Part shown: piece by piece, positions 1-4,900 of the stretch
Position numbering within the stretch: the stretch's first letter is position 1
How the letters are laid out: every line of letters starts with the position of its first letter
NCBI GenBank assembly: GCA_017538465.1
Contig: JAFYIW010000288.1
Coordinates: 1-6,465, forward strand
DNA length: 6,465 bases
Direction: 5' to 3'
Origin: Victivallales bacterium
GTDB taxonomy: Bacteria > Verrucomicrobiota > Lentisphaeria > Oligosphaerales > Oligosphaeraceae
The notes under the pieces: model-generated
Database searches by the model: none
The model's input: only the letters and a program-made list of their open reading frames with translations
Told to the model about the DNA's origin: nothing
Position numbers and translations under genes: made by a program

Positions 1-830
1 AGCGCACGAATGGCCGCGTGAAGATCCGCACCTATCCGGGCGGAACGCTCCTGGGGGCCAAGGAAATCTATGACGGCGTGGTCGGCGGCACCGCCGACAT
101 CGGCAACTTCGCGATGAGCTACCAGCCTGGACGCTTTCCCGTCTCGGAGTCGGCCGACCTGCCGCATTTCTTCCCCAGCTCGAAGGTCGCCAGCATGAAA
201 CTCGCCAAGCTGCTCCAGCAGGAGAATCCCGCGGAGTTCGCGGAGGTGAAGGTGCTGACGGCTTTCACCTGTCCGCCTGGCGTGATCATGAGTTCCAACC
301 CCGTTGTGAATGTCACGGACCTCAACCATGCGAATCTGCGCAGCTCCGGCACTAGCCTGGACGCGCTGAAGCTTCTGGGCGCCGCGCCCACCGCAATGCC
401 CCAGTCCGATGTGCCGGATGCATTGCACAAGGGCGTCATCAGCGGAATCGTCTCCTCGGGCGAGGTGATGCAGGACATGAACTACGCGGAATACTGCAAA
501 TACGTCGTCGAGGCGCGTCTGCCGGTCATCAGCTTCGCGGTGGTGATGAACCGGGATGCCTGGGATAGACTGCCCCATGACATCCAGGATATCCTTGAGG
601 ACCTCTACTTCGAGCAGGCCGAATGGACTGGCGCGTATGTGGACCAACACGTCGAGGACGCCCTCAAGTGGTCCGTCGAGACCCACGGCGTGCAGGTCAC
701 CCAAATCTCCGAGGAAGAGTTGGCCGCCGTCCGCGAGAAGCTCGCGCCGATGATGGACGCATACGTCCAGCGGGTGGCCGAGAAGGGCATTGACGGACGG
801 AAGTTGATCGAATTCTTGCAGGCGGAGTAG
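1..830 (+). CDS. dctP: TRAP transporter solute-binding protein, DctP family (5'-truncated by window edge)
   Basis: This is the periplasmic binding protein that captures a substrate, usually a carboxylate or sugar acid, and hands it to the DctQM membrane complex. The reading frame is open from the first full codon at nt 3, and about 275 residues are visible. Full-length relatives have roughly 320-340, so the signal peptide and first strand lie upstream of the window. Family features seen are the early segment GRVKIRTYPGGTLLGAKEIYD, a GxADIGNF stretch, then PGRFPVSESADLP, and later ALKLLGAAPTAMP followed by DALHKGVISGIVSS. In this family a conserved arginine at about the position of the codon at nt 339-341 (in NLRSSG) salt-bridges the substrate carboxylate; that role is known from DctP/SiaP and inferred here. 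The GTG at nt 18 is internal, because homology continues upstream of it. The gene is followed by dctQ and dctM, which confirms the assignment. The substrate cannot be told from the sequence. Confidence 0.93.
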   Translation, partial: RTNGRVKIRTYPGGTLLGAKEIYDGVVGGTADIGNFAMSYQPGRFPVSESADLPHFFPSSKVASMKLAKLLQQENPAEFAEVKVLTAFTCPPGVIMSSNPVVNVTDLNHANLRSSGTSLDALKLLGAAPTAMPQSDVPDALHKGVISGIVSSGEVMQDMNYAEYCKYVVEARLPVISFAVVMNRDAWDRLPHDIQDILEDLYFEQAEWTGAYVDQHVEDALKWSVETHGVQVTQISEEELAAVREKLAPMMDAYVQRVAEKGIDGRKLIEFLQAE

Positions 831-872
831 CTCTGTTTTTTGTAATATATTTATAATAAAGTAGTTACATAG
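831..872 (+). promoter_or_regulatory. AT-rich spacer between dctP and dctQ with a TATAAT hexamer
   Basis: This 42-nt gap is almost all A and T, in sharp contrast to the GC-rich genes on either side. It contains a run of six T starting at nt 835 and an exact TATAAT at 852-857, about 15 nt before the dctQ ATG. No TTGACA-like element sits 16-18 nt upstream, because that region is the end of dctP. It could be a weak internal promoter. It could equally be an RNA cleavage or partial termination point that keeps the binding protein more abundant than the permease, a common need in TRAP operons. No convincing Shine-Dalgarno precedes dctQ. The functional reading is inference. Confidence 0.25.
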
Positions 873-1436
873 ATGCAAAAGCTGGTTCGGCTCGAACGAT
901 GGCTCTGTCTGGCGGGACTGGGGATTTCCGGCGTGCTGCTGGTGTGCCTGGTGCTGTTGTCGGGGCTGAATGTCTTTTCGCGGATGGCGGGGCATCCGTT
1001 TGGCGGCAGCTATGAGCTCTCGGGCTTCTTCGGAGCGCTGATCGCGGCGTTGGCTTTGGCGGACACGCAGCGCAAGCGCGGCCATGTGGAGCTGGATCTC
1101 TTTACGAGCCACTATCGGCCATCCTGGCGGCGCGGGCTGGGTGTCTTCAACATGACCTGTGGTTTCCTGTTGTTGTTGCTGCTGGCCATCCAGCAGATCA
1201 ACCGTGCACGGCGGCTGCTGGCGGTGGGAGAGCTCTCGGAGACGCTTCGTCTGCCATATCCCTGGCTCATGTTCGTCTGCGCGGGGGGACTGCTGTTGCT
1301 GGCATGCGCGTATCTGACCGACGCGGTCTATCTGGTCACCCGGCGCGACCCGGACACCGAGGCGCTGGCCAACACCAAGCGCAAGGGCGTGGTGACCTCC
1401 ATCCGCAACGACGTCTCCGTGCTGGAGGAGAAGTGA
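873..1436 (+). CDS. dctQ: TRAP transporter small permease subunit, DctQ family
   Basis: This is the small integral membrane subunit of a TRAP transporter. It pairs with DctM in the inner membrane and helps dock the binding protein. The 187-residue product is of normal length for the family. Four hydrophobic segments are visible at about residues 11-33, 46-64, 91-108 and 129-148, the standard DctQ topology. Family signatures include LNVFSRM at the end of helix 1, GGSYELSGFFGAL (usually with an E at the membrane face) and GHVELDLF after helix 2. The roughly 38-residue tail after helix 4 is polar and charged and probably cytoplasmic. The ATG at 873 is the only sensible start, with an AT-rich region and no strong Shine-Dalgarno before it. 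The stop codon lies 2 nt before the dctM ATG, indicating translational coupling. Confidence 0.92.
   Translation: MQKLVRLERWLCLAGLGISGVLLVCLVLLSGLNVFSRMAGHPFGGSYELSGFFGALIAALALADTQRKRGHVELDLFTSHYRPSWRRGLGVFNMTCGFLLLLLLAIQQINRARRLLAVGELSETLRLPYPWLMFVCAGGLLLLACAYLTDAVYLVTRRDPDTEALANTKRKGVVTSIRNDVSVLEEK
1424..1430 (+). promoter_or_regulatory. Shine-Dalgarno site for dctM
   Basis: The purine stretch GGAGGAG lies inside the last codons of dctQ, 8 nt before the ATG at 1439. It is the strongest ribosome-binding site in the window. It fixes the dctM start at 1439, rather than at the in-frame upstream ATG at 1304, which lies deep within dctQ. Confidence 0.75.
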
Positions 1437-1438
1437 CT

Positions 1439-2755
1439 ATGGACACCTTCATCGGACTCGGCGGAATCGTCATCATGCTGGTGCTCATTCTCTTCACGGG
1501 AATGACGCCGGGGCTGGCGATGCTTTTGTGCGGCACGGTTGGCTGTCTGGTGATGACGCCGGTGGTGAACTGGAACACTGTCTTCGCGGGGCCGACCGGC
1601 ATGGAGGTCTGGAGCGTCTTCTCCAACTACGGCTTCACCGTCATCCCGCTCTTTGTGCTGCTGGGCGAGGCGATGTTCCACGCCGGCTACAGCGAGCGCC
1701 TCTTCAAGGTGGCGAAGACGTGGTTCGGGCAGAAGCGCGGGGGGCTGGCCATCACCACGCTGCTGGCCTCGGCGGGCTTCTCGGCAATCTGCGGCTCCAA
1801 CACCGCCACCGCCGCCACGATGGGCTGCGTGGCGCTGCCGCCGATGACCGAGGCGGGCTACCAGAAGGAGCTCAAGTGCGGCAGCATCGCCGTGGGCTCC
1901 ACGCTGGGGGTGGTCATTCCGCCCTCCATCGTGCTGGTGGTCTATGGACTCTACACCGGCGTGAGCATCTCCAAGCTCTTCGCTGGAAGCATCCTGCCTG
2001 GCGGACTGCTGGTCGTCTCTTTCGTGGCGACGGTGCTGTTGCTGTGCGCCCGTCATCCGGACTGGGCCCCGGGCGGGCAGGCCTCCACGCTGCGCCAGCG
2101 CATCCGTAGCCTGGGCGGCGTGGTCGAGGTTGCAGTTCTTTTCGCAATGATCATGGGCGCGATGTTCTCAGGCATGGTGACGCCCACCGAGGCGGCTGGC
2201 TTCGGAACCTTCTGCGGCATCGCCTGGTGCCTGATTCGCAAGACCCTGGATTGGAAAGGACTGCTGAAATCCATCAACGACACGCTCCACATCTCCGGGA
2301 TGGTCTTCCTGATCCTGGCGGGCGCCACGGTCTTCGGGAAATTCCTGATCATGACGCGCCTGCCCAACCAGCTGGCCGACGCGGTGACCACCTTCTCCCT
2401 GCCACCAGTCTGCGTGCTGATCGCCATCGCCTTCTGTTATCTGCTTGGCGGTTGCCTGATGGACTCGCTGGCATTCCTGATGATTTCCCTGCCGCTCTTC
2501 CAGCCATTGATTGTACGCCTAGGCTACGACCCCGTGTGGTTTGGACAGCTGGTCTGCCTGGTCACCACCCTGGGCGCGGTGACCCCGCCTGTGGGCGTCT
2601 CCAGTTTTATCGTGGCGGGGCTGAGCAAGGACACCAGCGCCGCGCAGGTCTTCAAGGGCACGATGTATTTTCTGCCCGCCTATGTCTTCACCTTCCTGAT
2701 GCTGGTTTTCTTTCCCAATGGCATGGTCGCCTGGCTCGCCAATCTGGTGAAGTAG
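1439..2755 (+). CDS. dctM: TRAP transporter large permease subunit, DctM family
   Basis: This is the transport-channel subunit of the TRAP system, an elevator-type sodium-driven carrier of the ion transporter superfamily in the inner membrane. The 438-residue length fits DctM/SiaM proteins (about 425-440). It is hydrophobic throughout, with many membrane segments. Conserved DctM blocks seen are IPLFVLLGEAMFHAG (residues 69-83), FSAICGSNTATAATMG (114-129), the hairpin tip GSTLGVVIPPSIVLVVYG (153-170), GMVTPTEAAGFG (245-256), LGGCLMDSLAFLMISLPLF (336-354), DPVWFGQL (364-371) and GAVTPPVGV (379-387). In characterised SiaM/SiaQM proteins the two hairpin regions bind sodium and substrate; that role is carried over by homology. 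The start at 1439 is chosen because it has a strong Shine-Dalgarno and gives the usual DctM N-terminus. It overlaps nothing and sits 2 nt after dctQ. Confidence 0.95.
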   Translation: MDTFIGLGGIVIMLVLILFTGMTPGLAMLLCGTVGCLVMTPVVNWNTVFAGPTGMEVWSVFSNYGFTVIPLFVLLGEAMFHAGYSERLFKVAKTWFGQKRGGLAITTLLASAGFSAICGSNTATAATMGCVALPPMTEAGYQKELKCGSIAVGSTLGVVIPPSIVLVVYGLYTGVSISKLFAGSILPGGLLVVSFVATVLLLCARHPDWAPGGQASTLRQRIRSLGGVVEVAVLFAMIMGAMFSGMVTPTEAAGFGTFCGIAWCLIRKTLDWKGLLKSINDTLHISGMVFLILAGATVFGKFLIMTRLPNQLADAVTTFSLPPVCVLIAIAFCYLLGGCLMDSLAFLMISLPLFQPLIVRLGYDPVWFGQLVCLVTTLGAVTPPVGVSSFIVAGLSKDTSAAQVFKGTMYFLPAYVFTFLMLVFFPNGMVAWLANLVK

Positions 2756-2762
2756 CAGGTGG

Positions 2763-2788
2763 TTTTCTGCCTCAAAAAAGACAGAAAA
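2763..2788 (+). terminator. Weak hairpin after the TRAP operon
   Basis: The arms TTTTCTG (2763-2769) and CAGAAAA (2782-2788) can pair over 7 bp with a 12-nt A-rich loop, beginning 8 nt after the dctM stop. The stem is AT-rich and is followed by A's rather than a clean T tract, so it is a poor intrinsic terminator. It is the only hairpin immediately after dctM, and operon termination somewhere before the tRNA is expected. Functional assignment is tentative. Confidence 0.25.
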
Positions 2789-2815
2789 AGTTTGCGTTAT
2801 TTTGTCCGTTTGGGT

Positions 2816-2843
2816 TTGAAATCCCCAGAATAGGACTTACATT
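2816..2843 (+). promoter_or_regulatory. Candidate promoter for tRNA-Gln
   Basis: A TTGAAA hexamer (2816-2821) and a TACATT hexamer (2838-2843) are separated by 16 bp and match sigma-70 consensus at 4 of 6 positions each. Transcription would start near 2850, about 30 nt before the mature tRNA. The match is moderate, and this bacterium's promoter consensus is unknown. Confidence 0.3.
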
Positions 2844-2847
2844 AAGC

Positions 2848-2868
2848 GCCACGTCAACCTGACGTGGC
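2848..2868 (+). repeat. Perfect 9-bp inverted repeat upstream of tRNA-Gln
   Basis: GCCACGTCA (2848-2856) and TGACGTGGC (2860-2868) are exact reverse complements around a 3-nt ACC loop. The repeat ends 13 nt before the first base of the tRNA. No T tract follows, so it does not look like an intrinsic terminator. It could be a protein operator, a factor-dependent end of the upstream TRAP transcript, or a structured 5' leader removed when the tRNA is processed. The sequence alone cannot choose. Confidence 0.5.
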
Positions 2869-2880
2869 TGGAAATTCCAG
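2868..2880 (+). repeat. 13-bp palindrome abutting the tRNA 5' end
   Basis: CTGGAA (2868-2873) and TTCCAG (2875-2880) are exact inverted arms around a single central A. The element shares its first C with the preceding hairpin and ends 1 nt before the mature tRNA. A single-base centre cannot form an RNA hairpin without opening inner pairs, so if functional it is more likely a DNA site. It may also be chance. Confidence 0.3.
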
Positions 2881-2881
2881 T

Positions 2882-2955
2882 TGCCCGATGGTGTAATGGT
2901 AGCACAACTGATTCTGGTTCAGTTTGTCTTGGTTCGAATCCAGGTCGGGCAGCCA
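2882..2955 (+). tRNA. tRNA-Gln (anticodon CTG), CCA encoded
   Basis: This is a complete 74-nt cloverleaf. The acceptor arms TGCCCGA (2882-2888) and TCGGGCA (2945-2951) pair over 7 bp, with discriminator G2952 and an encoded CCA at 2953-2955. The D arm uses GTGT (2891-2894) with GCAC (2902-2905), including one G-U pair. The anticodon stem ACTGA (2907-2911) pairs with TCAGT (2919-2923) and the loop is TTCTGGT, so the anticodon CTG lies at 2914-2916 and reads the CAG codon. The T arm has CTTGG and CCAGG flanking TTCGAAT. The U1-A72 first pair is typical of bacterial glutamine tRNAs. It appears to be a single tRNA gene, not part of a cluster in this window. Confidence 0.96.
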
Positions 2956-3012
2956 TGCCAAGAATAGTTTTTATGATGGCTGGCGAATATTGCCATTGAA
3001 GGATGTTTTTTG

Positions 3013-3052
3013 GCCGCCCGATGCACGAAAAGAAAAGGGCGGCTTATATTTT
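3013..3052 (+). terminator. Candidate intrinsic terminator downstream of tRNA-Gln
   Basis: GCCGCCC (3013-3019) and GGGCGGC (3037-3043) form an all-GC 7-bp stem around a 17-nt A-rich loop. They are followed at once by TTATATTTT (3044-3052), the layout of a Rho-independent terminator on the + strand. It sits about 57 nt after the tRNA CCA, so it would end the tRNA transcript and insulate mreB. The long loop and the interrupted T tract lower the confidence a little. Confidence 0.6.
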
Positions 3053-3180
3053 CCTGTGTTCATGAAGATTTTTCACGAATGCAGAATAACGTTCAGGTGT
3101 CGGCGTCCGGGCCAGGGCGTCATAGCAATACTTCCACTAAAATGAATTGGTTCAGCCACGTCTGTTTACGCGAGGGATCC
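3053..3180 (+). promoter_or_regulatory. mreB upstream region; no clear promoter
   Basis: This stretch between the tRNA terminator and mreB should hold the mreB promoter. The best -10 match is TAAAAT (3138-3143), which would start transcription near 3150, about 30 nt before the ATG. No TTGACA-like element stands 16-18 nt upstream of it. A GAGGG at 3172-3176, 4 nt before the ATG at 3181, is the likely ribosome-binding site. Its spacing is slightly short. Confidence 0.3.
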
Positions 3181-4239
3181 ATGCTCAATAAGCTCAAGCG
3201 CATTTTAGTCAATGACATTGGCATCGATTTGGGAACGATGAACACCCTGGTGTGGGTGGCGGGTGAGGGAATTGTGCTTGAAGAGCCTTCGTATGTGGCA
3301 ATCAATGCCGACACGAACAAGGTCCGTGCCGTGGGGGCCGACGCCAAGAAGCTCATGGCCATGACCGCCGAGCGCATCAAGGTCATCCGCCCCATGCGGG
3401 AGGGCGTGATCGCGGATGCGGAGGTGACGGATGAGATGCTGCGGATTTTCATCCGCAAGGCCTCCGGCCACTTCAAAATCATGCAGCCGCGGGTGCTGAT
3501 CGCCGTGCCCTCCGGCATCACCGAAGTGGGGGTGCGCGCCGTGCAGGAAAGCGCCATGCGGGCAGGCGCACGGGTGGTGCGTCTGGTAGAGGAGCCCTTC
3601 GCCTCCGCATTGGGCGTCGGCTTGCCGGTGGAAGACCCCGACGGCAATATGATTGTCGATATTGGCGGCGGCACCACGGAAGTGGCCATCATCTCCGCAG
3701 GTAGCATCGTCTCCTGCCAAAGCGTGAAGTATGGCGGCGACGCGATGGACAATGCGATCATCCAGTTTATGCTCAAGAAGCACCAGCTGCAAATCGGCCC
3801 GCGCACGGCCGAAAACATCAAGATCAACATCGGCAGCGCCTACGAACTGCCGGAGAAGTTGTCCATGGAGGTCAAGGGCCTGGATATGGGACGCCAGGGA
3901 GACCGTCTGCCGCGCGCGGTGGTCATCGACTCGGATGAAGTGCGCGAGGCGCTCAGCGACCCGATTTCCAATATGCTGAGGGCAATCCGGAAGGCAATTG
4001 ACCAGTGCCCGCCGGAAATCGCGGCGCGGTTGCTGGATACGGGAATCACCATGGCCGGCGGCGGGTCGCTGCTGCGTGGCCTGGACAAGTTGATTACCGA
4101 AAACACCGGCCTGCATGCGGTGGTCGGACCCGAGCCGCTCCATGCCGTGGTGAATGGCACAGGAATGCTGCTGGACAATGCCCGACAGCTCTTCAGCCAA
4201 CCACAGAATACTCTGATTGGCCATGGCGCTCGTGAATAA
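3181..4239 (+). CDS. mreB: Rod shape-determining protein MreB (bacterial actin)
   Basis: This ATP-binding actin homologue polymerises on the inner face of the cytoplasmic membrane and directs lateral wall synthesis by the elongasome. The 352-residue product matches the usual 330-350. It carries the actin-fold nucleotide motifs: phosphate-1 loop DIGIDLGTMNTLVWV (residues 12-26), phosphate-2 IVDIGGGTTEVAII (158-171) and adenosine motif TMAGGGSLLRGLD (290-302). Other family blocks are EEPSYVAI, IRPMREGVIAD, RVLIAVPSG, EEPFASALGVGLPV and CPPEIAARL. The start at 3181 gives the classic MLNKLK N-terminus, 10 residues before the first motif, with GAGGG just upstream. The in-frame ATGs at 3142 and 3010 would add unconserved residues, and the longest extension would run through the terminator. 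MreC, MreD and RodA genes are not adjacent. The C-terminal dozen residues after LFSQP are not conserved. Confidence 0.97.
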   Translation: MLNKLKRILVNDIGIDLGTMNTLVWVAGEGIVLEEPSYVAINADTNKVRAVGADAKKLMAMTAERIKVIRPMREGVIADAEVTDEMLRIFIRKASGHFKIMQPRVLIAVPSGITEVGVRAVQESAMRAGARVVRLVEEPFASALGVGLPVEDPDGNMIVDIGGGTTEVAIISAGSIVSCQSVKYGGDAMDNAIIQFMLKKHQLQIGPRTAENIKINIGSAYELPEKLSMEVKGLDMGRQGDRLPRAVVIDSDEVREALSDPISNMLRAIRKAIDQCPPEIAARLLDTGITMAGGGSLLRGLDKLITENTGLHAVVGPEPLHAVVNGTGMLLDNARQLFSQPQNTLIGHGARE

Positions 4240-4240
4240 C

Positions 4241-4310
4241 GAGGCTAGAGGCTAGAGGGAAAAGTTCAGGTCTCAGGTCCCAGGTCCCGCCAGGAAGGTT
4301 AGAGGTCGAA
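4241..4310 (+). repeat. Degenerate 7-bp tandem repeat array
   Basis: Starting 1 nt after the mreB stop, ten consecutive heptamers can be read without slippage. In order they are GAGGCTA, GAGGCTA, GAGGGAA, AAGTTCA, GGTCTCA, GGTCCCA, GGTCCCG, CCAGGAA, GGTTAGA and GGTCGAA. The first base is G in eight of ten and the last is A in nine of ten. Two adjacent units are identical at the left end, and in a shifted phase CAGGTCT, CAGGTCC, CAGGTCC repeat at 4267-4287. The pattern fades before the nuclease start at 4329. It has no open reading frame of note and no clear hairpin. Function is unknown; it could be a strain-specific intergenic repeat family. Confidence 0.65.
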
Positions 4311-4328
4311 TGTAAAGTTTAGGTCATC

Positions 4329-4892
4329 GTGTCGGGGCGAATAAGAATTTTATATTGCATGGTGTTGGCGTTGCTGGCAATGACGCTGACCCAGCCCTTG
4401 GATGCGTCCCCGAAAGATCGTCGGAATAAACCCTCAGAGCCATCCGCACGGGTGGTCGAGCGTTTTTCCGGAACTGTGGTCCGAGTCAGCGACGGGGACA
4501 CCTTTGATGTGGAGACTCTGAACGGGGACCCCGTGCGGATTCGCATCTACGGGATCGATGCGCCGGAATTGGCGCAGCCCTTTGGCAAGGAAGCCCTGAA
4601 ATATGTCAATCAGCGGGTTAGCCACCGATGGGTGATGATCGAGAAGCTTTACGATGACCAATATGGACGTTGTGTGGGACGGGTGATATTCAACGGGAAG
4701 GATTTTGCCTTGGAACTGTTGCGCAAGGGCATAGTCTGGCATTATGTGCAATACTGTGACGATCCCGCATACGCAGAGGCAGAACGGCAGGCCAGAAAGG
4801 CCAATAAAGGCTTGTGGAGACGCACGGCCGATGGGGAGAAGCCGATTCCGCCTTGGGAATATCGCAAGGCGCATCCGCGAAGGAAAAAATAG
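4329..4892 (+). CDS. Secreted or periplasmic thermonuclease-like protein (SNase family)
   Basis: This is a predicted calcium-dependent phosphodiesterase of the staphylococcal-nuclease fold, which would cut DNA and RNA outside the cytoplasm. The 187 residues comprise a signal-like N-terminus (R4, R6, then a hydrophobic stretch at about 7-20, with likely cleavage after LDA near 26), a polar linker to about 45, and one SNase domain (about 46-165). The catalytic set can be mapped from the family: DGDT at 55-58 supplies the metal aspartate (D57). RIYGIDAPE at 72-80 supplies R72, D77 and E80, matching R35, D40 and E43 of the Staphylococcus enzyme. YGR at 112-114 supplies R114, matching R87. All are present, so activity is expected. 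The GTG start at 4329 has only AGG (4321-4323) before it, but it gives a charged n-region. The in-frame ATG at 4359 would remove that region and has no ribosome-binding site. The basic tail RRKK may bind nucleic acid. Confidence 0.88.
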   Translation: MSGRIRILYCMVLALLAMTLTQPLDASPKDRRNKPSEPSARVVERFSGTVVRVSDGDTFDVETLNGDPVRIRIYGIDAPELAQPFGKEALKYVNQRVSHRWVMIEKLYDDQYGRCVGRVIFNGKDFALELLRKGIVWHYVQYCDDPAYAEAERQARKANKGLWRRTADGEKPIPPWEYRKAHPRRKK

Positions 4893-4900
4893 TATTTCCC

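Noticed and set aside
18..20. GTG as the start of the TRAP binding-protein gene
   Set aside because: The frame is open and family-like before it (residues ending NGR), and starting here would remove the signal peptide. The gene is cut by the window edge.
1328..2056. 242-codon open frame on the - strand across dctQ and dctM
   Set aside because: The translation is repetitive (His, Arg, Gln, Ala) and overlaps two strongly supported membrane-protein genes.
2964..2993. Hairpin ATGGC/GCCAT soon after the tRNA as its terminator
   Set aside because: The stem is short, the loop is long and the T run lies about a dozen bases further on. The GC-rich stem at 3013-3043 is a better candidate.
2924..3145. 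73-codon open frame overlapping tRNA-Gln
   Set aside because: It starts inside the tRNA, crosses the terminator hairpin and has no ribosome-binding site or recognisable feature.
3010..3180. N-terminal extension of MreB from an upstream in-frame ATG at 3010
   Set aside because: It would run through the hairpin of the candidate tRNA terminator, add 57 unconserved residues and lack a good ribosome-binding site. The start at 3181 gives the normal MreB N-terminus.
3205..4224. 339-codon open frame on the - strand opposite mreB
   Set aside because: It is an antisense shadow in a GC-rich gene. The product has the His/Gln/Asp-rich composition typical of such shadows and no family motif.
4241..4310. 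CRISPR or long tandem-repeat interpretation of the heptamer array
   Set aside because: Units are only 7 bp, imperfect and without spacers. No cas gene is near.
4882..4899. Bidirectional terminator between the nuclease and sigma genes
   Set aside because: Only 5 bp pair around an 8-nt loop, mostly A-T, which is too weak to annotate.
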